NCBI GenBank assembly: GCA_023974075.1
Contig: CM043798.1
Span: forward strand, 18,900,941 to 18,964,940
Origin: Chaenocephalus aceratus
Lineage: Eukaryota; Chordata; Actinopteri; Perciformes; Channichthyidae
Reading direction: 5' to 3'
DNA length: 64,000 nt
Of this stretch, positions 11,803 to 30,429 are shown piece by piece. Both the position numbers and the translations under genes were made by a program. The notes under the pieces are model-generated. The model did no database searches and was not told where the DNA came from. It worked only from the letters and a program-made list of their open reading frames with translations. Within the stretch, counting starts at the first letter, position 1. Each line of letters opens with the position of its first letter.

Positions 11803-12916
11803 CAGTTATCAAGTGGATCGCTCAAGCCTGCCGTGTCCTATCTAGTTAGGTGCGCGTATACATGAAAGGGGTGTTATTTGGAGCATTCGACCAATCACAA
11901 ACATGGACAGCGCAGCGCGTCATACTTCCTGAATGAAAAGTCAACTATAATATTAGACATATGAAGAAGTTAAACTTTAAACATCCATGACTTAAACACT
12001 TTATCCAGGATAAAAGCCACATAGCTGCACCTGCAAGGTGAATACAGCTGTTAAAAGTGTTTGAATGCGTACATTAACAGGTTTATGATATCACTGCTAA
12101 GACACGAGTGGATCTGACTTTAATTACATTTGACTCGAGTGTTTCGTCAACTTAATGTGTTACTTAAAATAATACTTCTGCATATAGTATGTGACACTGT
12201 GAGTGTTGCACGGCCAGATACGGCTGAAAAAGCTGACTCAGATAAGGAAATATATGATACATTATGATGTGATATGAATGATAATGGGACACATCGACGT
12301 CTGCACTCACAGTGCCGCGGACTGTACATAATGTTACTTTGATCCGGTTACTTATGTTGTGGCAGATATTTAAGTAAGCTTTCTTAACGCTAATGTTATA
12401 ATAGTCAGATTGCTCTGAAGATGGGAGGTGATATTCTATTAATTTTCACGTTCACACAGTCAGTTGATTTTTGCAGGCCGTTTTTCCTGCAACGGCAATT
12501 TTTCTGTATTTCCTCTATCCTGTAATATGACTTGATAGCTTTAAACTCTGCACACAGAGCTCTGATTGGTCAGCAGGCGGTGCTTTCACTGAGTTGATCT
12601 CTTAGCCTGCAACCTAACCTGCTCCGGAGAAGGTTAGTCGCTCAGCATAAGTTACCATGGAGATCTAGCCCGCTAAAAAGAGAACCAGCGTCGTAGGACC
12701 GGAAACCCAGAGTTTTCCCTGAAGTTAGCCCACTAAGCGAAAATCCTGCTTCGTACAGGCCTCTGGTCCCGACCAGGTTAGCCGCACAGCATAAGTTACC
12801 ATGGAGATCTAGCCTGCTAAAAAGAGAACCGGCGTCGTAGGACCGGAAAGCCAGAGTTTCCCCTGAAGTTAGCCTGCTAAGCGAAAATCCTGCTTCGTAG
12901 TACAGGCCTCTGTAAT
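11803..12916. mobile_element. Truncated copy of the GGGGCC..ACGAAGC DNA element
   Basis: From GTTATCAAGTGGATCGCTCAAGCC onward this matches the complete element at 28,623-29,664 along its length. It lacks the left terminus and ends with the same CCTGCTTCGTAGTACAGGCC-type right end. It differs by having the terminal block duplicated in tandem: the unit starting CAGCATAAGTTACCATGGAG occurs at about 12,645 and again at about 12,788. No transposase is encoded. Confidence 0.7.
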
Positions 12917-13321
12917 CCAACTATACTACACACCACCACCATAGTTGTGACTGTGACTATGATTGTAACTCAATCAAAAATGTGGCAAGCTAAGAGTAAG
13001 ATGATGTCAAATACATTTAAGTTATCATATAAAACCCTGACAGCTTCCTGCATTGTTACTTTCATTTGGGATTTTGCCCACAAAATAACATCACATATCT
13101 TCCCACAGTGTTTGAACAAGGGCCGTTACTTCCTTGGAACTGTAACAGGATTGGGAGTCGAGGTCAAACAATTGGGAGGTGGGAGCGTTCACACAATCGG
13201 TCTGGAATAAAGTTTTTATTGTGGATCTAGCTGAGGCAAAATCAAAACTCTAATTCCAATGTTACTCTTTTGAACTAAAAATAAAAAACAGTATTTCCTG
13301 CCCACATACTAAACATGAGGT
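12917..13321. other. No recognisable feature
   Basis: AT-rich sequence between two repeats. An 87-codon frame at 12,947-13,210 has no domain, and I see no reason to call it a gene. Confidence 0.4.
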
Positions 13322-13434
13322 AATTACATTACATTACATTACATGTTACTTGTTAGATGCTTTTATCCAAAGTGACTTACATACTCAAGACTGTGGACAA
13401 TCCCCACAGGAGCAATTTGGGGTGAAGTGTCTTA
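13322..13434 (-). repeat. L2-type LINE/SINE 3' tail
   Basis: The segment begins with four TTACA units and carries TGCTTTTATCCAAAGTGACTTACA, the same conserved tail as the L2-like LINE at 8346. It continues with the GGAGCAATTTGGGG block usual in fish L2-derived tails. It is cut abruptly at 13,434 by the long-inverted-repeat element. It could be a SINE sharing the tail or a very short LINE copy. Confidence 0.6.
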
Positions 13435-13880
13435 TGGCAAGCCATTTGAATATTTATTCCATATCCTTGATATCAGACGGCAGCTGCCTACACTAGTAGG
13501 CTCTTTGATTTCACTTGTAAGATATATTGTCAAACTAGTTTGGCACTCTGCTTTACTAGTTAAATAAAACATTACATGTAGTCACTCTTTTTCAGCAACT
13601 AGTGGCACTTTTGCCGGACTAGTTACCACATAAGCCTTACTAGTTACGCCAGGAGCACCACTTGTAGCACCAAAGTCCCAACTTGTAAGCTTGTTGATGA
13701 ACTAGTGGCCCTCTGACCGTACTAGTGACGCTTAAAGCCTTACAAGTTAACTAGTGTGCTGCAAAAGCTCTGACAGGTTAACTAGTTACAAAACATAGTT
13801 AACTAGCAGAACTAGTTAACTAGTGGCATACATAACTAGTTAACTAGTGGCATACATTTGTCTGCACTAGTTAACTAGTA
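13435..13880 (+). repeat. Left long terminal inverted repeat
   Basis: About 445 bases that pair with the broken right arm (42,205-42,105, 18,197-18,009, 16,735-16,614). The outer 100 bases are ordinary sequence. From 13,534 inward ACTAGT or one-base variants recur every 20-30 bases, increasingly fused as GTTAACTAGT. The arms differ by scattered substitutions and small indels. Confidence 0.8.
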
Positions 13881-14095
13881 GCACCCAGAATCAGTCACTA
13901 GTTAACTAGTAAAGGCAAGAGGTTCACTAGTTAACTAGTTGACGCCTCTTTTGACCTTAATAGTTAACTAGTGGGGCTCAAAATGTCTACACGTTAACTA
14001 GTGAGATACATTTAAATTCGACTAGTGAAATAGTGAGGCTTAATATGTTCACTAGTAGTACTAGTGGGTCCCAAATGCTCACTAGTCAGACTAGT
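13534..14095. repeat. ACTAGT / ACTAGTTAACTAGT palindrome array
   Basis: Irregularly spaced self-complementary hexamers (ACTAGT) and 14-mers (ACTAGTTAACTAGT) separated by 10-25 bp of non-repeated sequence. The array continues past the pairing part of the inverted repeat to about 14,095. Because the word is conserved while the spacers differ, this is not a simple tandem duplication. It resembles a cluster of protein-binding sites, possibly for a transposase. Confidence 0.75.
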
Positions 14096-16613
14096 TGCAC
14101 AGCATGCTAATGAGGAGGAGGGGAAATAATGCATTGAGGTCTCCTGGCCCTAAGATATAGAGCGCCACCCAGCCCAAATAGTTTCTTTAAGAGCTTAAAT
14201 ACACTGTGTTTTAAAATACAGTCATATGACCATATTTACAAAAATATAAAATAAAAGTATTGTTATAATTATGATCATATATATATATATATATACGTAT
14301 ATCAAATTAGGTAAGAACATTGAATACTTTGTTCAAATTAGAAAGTTGCCTTAGGACTGCAGACAGGAATATAGATCCTCTTTAAAACATTTTATTAAGC
14401 TGCAATTTGAAAGGTGCTTGGATTAGAATGGCATTGTGATAACAGAGTGACATTATTGATGGATAGAAAGAGGAAGTAACCCTCTTCAGATCACAGCTTT
14501 GAGAGATCGCTGTGACTTCCGTAAATATTAGTCTAAGGCAAAACATGGAGAGGTTGTTTATTTTAAGATATGTCCAGTGTTTATGCTTTATTCATTTCAT
14601 GAGCACCGCTTACAAAATGTCCCACGATCATATACTTTTTTGTCTCGAGTGCCGGTGTTCTCACACACAAGCATACGCACATTCGCACCAACAAAAACAC
14701 ACACACAAAGCCACACAAAGCATGAACAGAAACATGTATTTTTCTAGGCAAAACACACACTGACTGACTTCCCACAGACAATATTTTAACAGTAGGCACA
14801 CACTACCGGACTGATGCACCTCACGTCTTCGACTAGTTAAAGGTTGATTGACTACCCCTCACTATCACCACAATGAAACACGTCCAGAAGAATGTCATGC
14901 AAAGCTGCCTGCCTGCCTTCCCGGGCTTAAATTGTGTATTATAGAATGATCACACTGGTGACAGTACTCTTCAAAGGGTTCACGAAATATGACTACTAGG
15001 CCTACTCTTACTGTTTAACATGTTGGGTTACTTAATGTTACTTCATATTAAGGCTAATAAAAATGACAAGGCTGTAATGCTAACTAACGTGCTAGCTACT
15101 AGCTAGGTAGCTAACTTGATCCAGCTACTCCTGGTCCTTTCATGAGACGGGAAGCGAAATAACGAGCAAGACCCATTGCTGGCATGATAACAACCTGGCA
15201 GCCTACTAAGCACACAGGCATCTTGTTAAAGTTATCTTATCTTAGCCAGCACCATATAGATAGATTATATCTATATGGCGCTGATCTTAGCTATCTCTTA
15301 GTGGAGGAAAACAATTGTGACATCACTTACGCAACTCTGGGATTTGTAGTCTTTCTAGTTGCGTATTTTTCATAGTCTTATATTTCAACAGTTTTCCGAC
15401 AAACTGTGACTTTTTTGACACGGAAATTAATTGTAATGTGTAATTCATGGCACAATTCAAACGGGATCGAAAGATAAGTTTTCTCTCTCCATTGACTTCA
15501 ATACATTATTTTTCCGAAATAAGGTCCCATGGAGGTCCACCGGAAGGGGAGGGACTTTGCCACTCTATAGAATTAAGAAGAGAAGTAATGGGGCAGAAAC
15601 CCTCCTTTTTACGCAGCGGTCCTAGACATAGACATCAAACGGTGACACATATTCAGTTGCCAGTTACTTTGGCATTAGGGCAGGGATATCTAGATACTTT
15701 CCAAGGTTTGACATAATGAATTGTGCTACTTTTAAAGCAAGCAACGATGTTTTCAAATCTGTAATCAAAAAGCTCCTCAAAAACGCTATCGAAGCAGTTC
15801 CTGCCGTTGCTACGTCAGTTCAAATAGTAACAACGGACTATTTTTCTTAGCGGATGCATGTCAATTTAAATCAATACATACAACTATTTTTTAAATCAAT
15901 AAAATAATTTTCTAAATCCATAAAAGCATTTCAATTAATATTGGGAGTCATATCGTTACTTTGTTGAGAATGTGGTCATGTAATAAGCGGGATAATGTGC
16001 AGCGACTTGGTCATTATGGGGAAAAGAACACCGACAGGCTGATCAGGAGCCCGACGCGAAGCTTCACGTTGGGCTCCTGATCAGTCTGTCGGTGTTCTTT
16101 TCCCCATAATGCTGCACATTATCCCTTACATATGATTATATAGAGTCATTATTCATTTGTTTTAAACCAGGAGGCGCAAACGCTTGCCTCGGGGATGGAG
16201 AAAAAGAGCCACAGCGGAGAATAAACAGAAGGGCAAACCATGGCAACCATGCGCGGGAAGTCTTCTTTGCTGATTTTGTGGCAGACTACAGCGCCACTTA
16301 CAGGTCTGTCATATGTACTACAGTGTCTCCAGCGCTTTCGAGTGGCAATGGCCGGCCGTGGCCCAACCTCTCATTCCCAGAAGGTGCAGAATTGACCAAT
16401 AAGCGGAGCACCCCTTTTGTGACGTGGGAAATAATTCAAATCTGGATCAGTCTGTATCAGATCCGTTACAGCCCCTTTTTTTTTTAGATTTGGGTAAGGA
16501 GGAAAAGAGAGAGGGTTGTATTTTCTGACACTTGGTGACTTCCCTGACACACCGGGGACACATATTCATGTATAAAAGACGTACAAGAGTGCATTTTGCA
16601 TGTTAGGTCCCAT
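14096..16613. other. Interior of the outer element; no gene
   Basis: No coding region is recognised. Contents are a short (AT)n at 14,275-14,295, CA-rich sequence around 14,690-14,760, a small palindrome at 15,246-15,290 (CCATATAGATAGATTATATCTATATGG), and a strong hairpin at 15,989-16,125 (separate entry). The segment around 15,520-15,600 (AATAAGGTCCCATGGAGGTCC) resembles a common fish dispersed repeat. Confidence 0.45.
15989..16125. repeat. Near-perfect hairpin (foldback MITE)
   Basis: Arms of about 60 bases start GGGATAATGTGCAGC and end with its exact complement. They pair through ATTATGGGGAAAAGAACACC and CTGATCAGGAGCC, with a small asymmetry (GACTTGGTC is present only on the left) and a short loop at the AAGCTT near 16,060. 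The size and shape suggest a foldback MITE inserted in the outer element. Confidence 0.75.
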
Positions 16614-16735
16614 TTAACTAGTGCAGACAAATGTATGCCACTAGTTAACTAGTTCTGCTTATTTTTTGTAACTAGTCAACAAGTCAGAGCTTTTGCAGCG
16701 CACTAGTTAACTTGTAAGACTTTTAGGGTCACTAG

Positions 16736-18008
16736 TGTCATGGCCTGGCTCTTGGCCATAACAAAAAGCATGGGAAGGACAAGAACATATATGAAAAATA
16801 TATTTATTAACAGAAGCTTAACGTAAACCAAAAAACTAACACAAAGGAAAAACAAAAGACGAAGCGACGTAGCTGCTCCGAGGTCAGGTCCTCTGCGGGG
16901 GGGAGATTGCGGGTCTCACTCAGGCCCTTTAACCCTCTGGTACCGGCCGCCAGGTGTCCTCAATCCCAGCTGATAGACCAAAGGGAAAACCTTAAAGGAA
17001 CATACACACACACCAGAGATAACAAGGCAGGGGTCGTCACACCCACTCCCTTAAAGTCGGTGTCCCCAGGACCACCGGCACACCAACCCCAACCCTGACA
17101 AAACAAAAAAAACACCAACAAAACCAACAATCTGAACATCAGTCCAGACTCTGCTACCTGCCAAACCGTTGCCCAGGATGAACTATATCCCCTCGATTGG
17201 CAAAGCTGCGTACACCAACAGCCACCTCACCCTTAACAAGACCACAGTCAATATACATCCTATGAACAGGAATAGGAAGAACTTTTAATCCCATTCCCCA
17301 ACTCAGAACGGTGTCACCAGTGTCACTTTCATAAGACAGAGGCAAAACAGAGTCAACAATATAGGAGTCAAAAGCCCCTGTGTCTCGCAAGATTTTGATT
17401 GGAACTCTGACATTACTACCTACCAATGACACCAAGCCATCTCATATAAATGGAGCATAAGATGCCAAAACCTCAGATCCACATAAGTAGGATGAAAGCA
17501 CATCGGCAACACAGCAGCTTTTCACAGGAGCAGCCAACGCAACAGGCCCAACAAAACATCTTCTCCCTCAGATTTTGCTCTTAGCGCAGGACAGTCTGCC
17601 TTCCAATGGCCTTTTTCACGACAGTAGTGGCAAATATCATTATTGTCCACCTCACCTATCCATTGCTGTATCACAGATAAAAAGAAGTGGACGAGCCCCC
17701 ATCTGTCATGGCCTGGCTCTTGGCCATACCAAAAAGCGTGGGAAGGACGAGAACATATATGAAAAATATATTTATTAACAGAAGCTTAACGTAAACCAAA
17801 AAACTAACACAAAGGAAAACCAAAAGATGAAGCGACGTCGCTGCTCCGAGGTCAGGTCCTCTGCGGGGGGAGATTGCGGGTCTCACTCAGGCCCTTTAAC
17901 CCTCTGGTACCTGCCACCAGGTGTCCTCAATCCCAGCTGATAGACCAAAGGGAAAGCCTTAAAGGAACATACACACACAACAGAGATAACAAGGCAGGGG
18001 TCGTCACA
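16736..18008 (-). mobile_element. Small internally deleted LTR retrotransposon
   Basis: Two near-identical LTRs (16,736-17,041 and 17,704-18,008, about 305 bp, TGTCATGG...GTCACA on the plus strand) flank 662 bp. The 4-bp target duplication CTAG is at 16,732-16,735 and 18,009-18,012, inside an ACTAGT word. The element reads on the minus strand: a primer-binding site (plus 17,689-17,701) matches TGGGGGCTCGTCC, the site used with tRNA-Pro, two bases from the LTR. A purine-rich tract (AAGGGAGTGGG) lies before the other LTR. RT, RNase H and integrase are all missing, so it would depend on another element. Confidence 0.85.
17154..17660 (-). pseudogene. Gag zinc knuckle and protease remnant of the small LTR element
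   Basis: On the minus strand the region near 17,645-17,590 reads a retroviral-type CCHC knuckle (CHYCREKGHWKADC). Further on, an open frame (17,435-17,154, 93 codons) begins a retropepsin-like fold with the active-site block ILRDTGAFDSYI, where Asp-Thr-Gly is intact. The knuckle and protease are not in one continuous frame. No polymerase follows; the sequence passes directly to the purine tract and LTR. Confidence 0.7.
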
Positions 18009-18197
18009 CTAGTACGGTCAGAGGGTCACTAGTTCATCAAAAAGCTTACAAGTTGGGACTTTGGTGCTATATGTGCTGCTCCTGGTGTCACTAGTAAGGC
18101 TTATGTGATAACTAGTCAGACAAAAGTGCCACAAGTTGCTGAAAAAGAGTGACTAGTATAATGTTTTATTTAACTAGTAAAGCAGAGTGCCAAACTA
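18009..18197 (-). repeat. Middle part of the outer element's right inverted repeat
   Basis: Inverted match to 13,533-13,725 of the left arm, with ACTAGT words at similar places. It ends AAACTA, where the CACTA-like element was inserted. Its continuation is at 42,105. Confidence 0.8.
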
Positions 18198-19080
18198 CAC
18201 TCAAAAAACTGACTTTTTGGTGTAGTAAAATATATTTAATTAACTGTCGTACTTTTTACATGGTAATATCAAGATTCACAAAGAACTAGAATTTCTTAAG
18301 TAACATTTTAAATGTATACACCTTTTATTCATGTAATACATTTACAGTGTGGGAGGAGTAAGTTTTATTATATATTTACTCATACTATTTAAATGATTTA
18401 TAATCACTGCTCATAAACCTTAAAATACTAAGTAAATGTTAATCTAAAACCATAGTAGCCGTTTGAATCCGCGCATGCGTCTTGACAAGACAAGATACCC
18501 GCGTTTTTGGACGACGGTTCAGTTGGGTTTGCAGTTGCACATTTGAAGGCTGTCGGAGGAGCTGTATGGCTGGAAAAAGAAGTGTTGGTAAGTTACTGCC
18601 TCTCTGTTTAAGACTTGTGATAATATATGTGTCTTTGTGCATAATAGCCTGATTCTTGTTTGCTTGAACCATGTTAACGTTTCTGTGCATTAGTTCACAA
18701 AGTTGAGAGATTATGTTTTAGATATGTTACATGCTGTTAGCTAGCTAACCTTAACTGTAATTTACCAGATAATTAAAAAAAAACTCACATGCATCTAAAG
18801 AAGGTTCCACGTTTTATTTCACATCTATAAAACTAAGGGCATAACAGTTGGAATAGCATTGTCAAAAGCAGAGGAGAGGAAAAGTAATGTTAGCTGAGTT
18901 AGCGTTAGCCGCAGTTTTCCAAAATTAGCTTTGTCATCCTGTCAGGTTATGGTTACAATGGATTTTTTTTAAACATTAAAAAAAATATGTACAGAAACCA
19001 AAGAGGTTACAGTGCTTGCATTATGTGAAATACGCCAATCTATTGTGTTGTATAGATATATTATCTACTGACATTTACGG

Positions 19081-19545
19081 TGGCCCTGAAGTGCAAGACA
19101 CCATCACAAGCATTTCACAAAACACCACAGCATTTCACAAAACACCACAGCATTCAGAAACACCACAGCATTTCACAAAACACCGCAGCATTTCACAAAA
19201 CACCGCAGCATTTCACAAAACACCGCAGCATTTCAGAAACACCGCAGCATTTCACAAAACACCGCAGCATTTCACAAAACGCCGCAGCATTTCACAAAAC
19301 GCCGCAGCATTTCACAAAACACCGCAGCATTTCACAAAACACCGCAGCATTTCACAAAACGCCGCAGCATTTCACAAACACCGCAGCATTTCAGAAAACA
19401 CCACAGCATTTCACATTGGACGGAAAGGGTATTCCTTTATGGAGAACACTTCTTGTTTGTGATTGGACAGAGCCAGCCAGAGAAGCACTGCTGTGATTGG
19501 TTGTTTTTGCTGCCAGTCAAGAGAAATGTCGCTTCGTCATTGGTC
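19081..19545 (+). repeat. Left inverted repeat with 20-bp minisatellite
   Basis: After the 21-bp tip come about 15 copies (19,109-19,412) of a unit like TTTCACAAAACACCGCAGCA, with CCACA/CCGCA variants and a few shortened units. The unique inner part ends near the GGTCAGTGACC motif. The minisatellite directly precedes the HECT gene's first exon, so it may contribute to its promoter. Confidence 0.85.
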
Positions 19546-19620
19546 AGTGACCAGAAAGTCTAGAATATTCGAAGGCACCGGGCGGTTTTACTCATAGACT
19601 GTATATACTTTTTACTCTGC

Positions 19621-27286
<7,666 letters not shown>

Positions 27287-27511
27287 AATGGTAAAAGAAA
27301 AGGGGTAGAACACCATCACTGCAGTATAGGTTTTTTGAGTTTTATAAATGTGTAGAGTTCCTCATGTTTGAGGAAAAATGTTTCATACAGCGTTTTCACA
27401 ATAAACATTTATTTTCTTAAATGCAAATAAATCACTGTTTCCCAAATCCTCAAATGTCTTGTGCCAACTCTGTTAAGGCTCACGGCTGCCCAACTGAAGG
27501 TACTGTCCCAT

Positions 27512-30361
27512 TCACAGCCCAGCTATTCCCTTCAGTGTAATCAACAGCTGGGATGCTGCTTGCCAGGTATCTGGATGTTGAAGTCCATGTTGTTGCATTG
27601 CCTGCTGAAAATAGTCATTGATGTCCGGATCACCACATGGATCTTCTGTCTGATGCCCGTCTTGAAAAATGTGGGTTGATGCTTCATCCAGAGCAAAGCC
27701 ACAGTCCCGTGACCCAAACCTATAAAACAGTTAGTATTATAATGATGCTTGAGGGGAGATGCTTGGCAGCAAAGTATGAGAATACTTTATCACAACGACA
27801 CACTTGTGTTATGTAAACTATAAATGCTCTGAAATGTTAGTTTTTGAAACTATGTCATGATGTGTTTTGTGGCCATCTTGGTCATTATTATTATTAGTGT
27901 GGTGTAAGCCTCTATGGGTGTAAGCTCATATTTCCCATTTTATTTGTTGATGGTATGGCAGAAATACACTTATGTAATACAATACTGTTCATGAAATGTG
28001 TATTAACTACAAAATATAAACAATTTACCTGTGAGGTAGTGAATACAGCTCATTAGGAATTCCACCCGGACAAGAGGCAAATCTGGAGGGCCGGATTCTG
28101 TGCCTGTTCCAAAGGTGAACACATTCAACCAGGTCTGCCTGAAGAACTGTCATGAAACAGAACCGTAGAAGGCACTGGTGCTCATGGGTGCCATTGAAGT
28201 GTCCGTGGTCTCTTAGATCAGCAAATAGACTCATCCAGAACTGAGTCCTTGGGATAAACAGGATGTTTTGTTATACACAAATGACCCTATACACAAATAT
28301 GATGTGGACTACTTATACTTTACTCATAATTTATTCACATTTGCCCCTTTACACTTACACCTAACAAAATGTATACATTTAGCTTATTATAGACAAAGGT
28401 CTACTTAGCCTATGTAACTGTTCTTTAAAACAGGCCTAAATAATGTATTTTTACAGTCGGGCATCGAGCTGGGAAAACAATATTATTTGATACAGTATCC
28501 ACAACGATACTAACTCTGGCATTGGGCAGCACGAAACAACTCATGTCCATTCTTACTTAAGTGTATTGGTGCCATACTAGACAAAGACATACATACCTTT
28601 GTTTTCTGAATATTGACCACCAGGGGCCTATGCTACGAAGCTGGTTCAACCTAACCTGGATATGTTTGAGTTAGCCGGTTGGCCTAATCCAAAACATACG
28701 CGCTCTCGCTAAACTGTACTACGACGCTGGTTATCAAGTGGATCGCTCAAGCCAGCCGTGTCCTATCTAGTTAGGTGCGCGTTCACATGAAAGGGGTGGT
28801 ATTTGGAGCATTCGACCAATCACAAACATGGAGAAGCATACTGACAGCGCAGCGTCATACTTCATGAATGAAAAGTGAACTTTAATACTAGTCAAAAATG
28901 AAGAAGTTAAACTTTAAACATCCATGACTTAAACACTTGATCCAGGATCAAAGCCACATAGCTGCACCTGCAAGGTGAATACAGCTGGCAAAAGAAAAAG
29001 TGTTTGAATGCGTACATTAACAGGTTTATGATATCACTGCCCCGTCTAAAACACGATCTGACTTTAATTACATTTGTCTCGAGTGTTTCGTCAACTTAAT
29101 GTGTTGCTTAAAATAATACTTCTGCATACAGTATGTGACACTGTGAGTGTTGCACGGCCAGATACGGCTCAGCTGACTCAGATAAGGAGATATATGATAC
29201 ATTATGAAGTGATATGCCGCGGACTGTACTTAATGTACTCTGATCCGGTTACTTATGTTGTGGCCGATATTTAAGTAAGCTTTCTTAACGCTAATGTTAT
29301 AATAGTCAGATTGCTCTGAAGATGGGAGGTGATATTCTATTAATGTTCACGTTCACACAGTCGGTGATTTTTGCCGGCCGTCTTTCCTGCTACGGCAGTT
29401 TTTCTGTATTTCCTTTCTCCTGTAATATGACTTGATCGCTTTAAACTCCGCACCCTGAGCTCTGATTGGTCAGCAGGCAGTGCTTTCACTGAGTTGAGCT
29501 CTTAGCCTGCAACCTAACCTGCTCCCGACCAGGTTAGCTGCTTAGCATATATTACCATGGAGATCTAGCCTGCTAAAAAGAGAACCAGCTTCGGATGACC
29601 GGAAAGCCGGAGTTTTCCCTGAATTTAGCCGGCTAAGCGAAAATCCTGCTTCGCAGTATACCCCCCAGGACTCGATCCGCTGATTGCTCATAGAAGACCC
29701 AAACATGTGGCTTTTGTCACCAGCGTAGTAATCACTGTGGTCGTGACGAAGAGTGCACTGGGCAGAGGCCATTAACCCATTCTCTGTTCCACAGTCTGTG
29801 CGCAGTCTCATGGGAATAACGCCAACATTTCTGATACAGTCAATAAAGTAGTTTTTTATCACTTCTGGGTTCTTGTTTGTTGGTCCACATTTGAGCCACA
29901 TGATTTTGCGGGAGAACCCGTCTATACAGCCAGATATCCCAATGCCAAACGGTTCATTGTATATCTACGGCCAAATGACCCATAGAGTGGTACGTGCGTC
30001 TGACAAACCTACGGCGTGTCCGCGACAATGTTCCGAGTGGGTTCAGTTCACGAAGCATTCTCATTACCGTCTCCCTTTTAACATTGAGTCCATGTTTCTG
30101 CTTTAATGTCAGCCACATAGTTCGATAGCCAAACATTTGTCCAGGTCCCCGCAGCTCTGAGAAGATGGCCCTCCTGACTTCACTTGTTGACGAGTAGTCA
30201 CCCCGTCTCCTCAGTCCTAACTCTTTCAACCGCGCTTTCAGGGTTCTAAGGGACATGTTGATGTCGTGATGGGTTGAAAGCATGTCGAGGATAACATCGT
30301 ATGTATATCCTTCGTTAAAATATTCCCTTAAGATTTCCATCTCTTCTTCCATTCTTTCCAA
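27512..30361 (-). pseudogene. DDE integrase-like gene (probable transposase), broken
   Basis: Read on the minus strand from ATG at 30,361: a helical N-terminal region (MERMEEEMEILREYF), a helix-turn-helix-like part (MSLRTLKARLKELGL), then the integrase core. Candidate catalytic residues are visible: Asp in AVDIQ (about 29,965), Asp in RTDCGTENG and Glu in SNQRIESW. A one-base frame change lies at about 29,960 between AVDIQ and NEPFG, and a 1,042-bp MITE splits the Trp-Trp after the Glu box. The gene resumes at 28,622-28,597, then exons 28,247-28,029 (FADLRDHGHFNG) and 27,719-27,512 (stop), with normal splice sites. Such integrase-core proteins occur as uncharacterised multicopy proteins in fish. 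Role as this element's transposase is inferred from position and domain. Confidence 0.75.
28623..29664. mobile_element. Complete non-autonomous DNA element in the integrase exon
   Basis: Starts GGGGCCTATGCTACGAAGCTGG and ends with the complement of GGGGTATACTGCGAAGCAGG. It is flanked by CCA on both sides (28,620-28,622 and 29,665-29,667), a 3-bp duplication that in coding orientation is the TGG codon of a Trp-Trp pair. No coding capacity. A 3-bp duplication fits PIF/Harbinger-type insertion, but the usual target (TWA) is not present, so the family is open. Confidence 0.75.
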
Positions 30362-30429
30362 CTCAGTTTAAAATTCGTGAATAAACAGCTTAACAGTATC
30401 AAACAGGAAATACTGGTACTGTCGGCCGG

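Noticed and set aside
13534..14095. CRISPR or simple satellite interpretation of the ACTAGT array
   Set aside because: The repeated word is only 6-14 bp with irregular spacing, and it occurs in both arms of an inverted repeat.
14512..14799. Two opposite short frames rich in His, Thr and Cys
   Set aside because: Caused by CA-rich sequence, with no homology.
19109..19412. CRISPR-like array (regular 20-bp repeats)
   Set aside because: Units are contiguous without spacers and the context is a eukaryotic transposon, so this is a minisatellite.
19016..19496. Two overlapping frames with HFTKHRSISQNTAAF-like repeats, and a similar minus frame at 30,517-31,008
   Set aside because: They are the 20-bp minisatellite of the inverted repeats read in different frames. 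The unit length is not a multiple of three, and openness follows from the absence of stops in the unit.
29542..29664. C-terminal residues GVYCEAGFSLSRL following the integrase Glu box
   Set aside because: They are encoded by the inserted 1,042-bp element; the same phrase appears in the truncated copy near 12,642-12,920.
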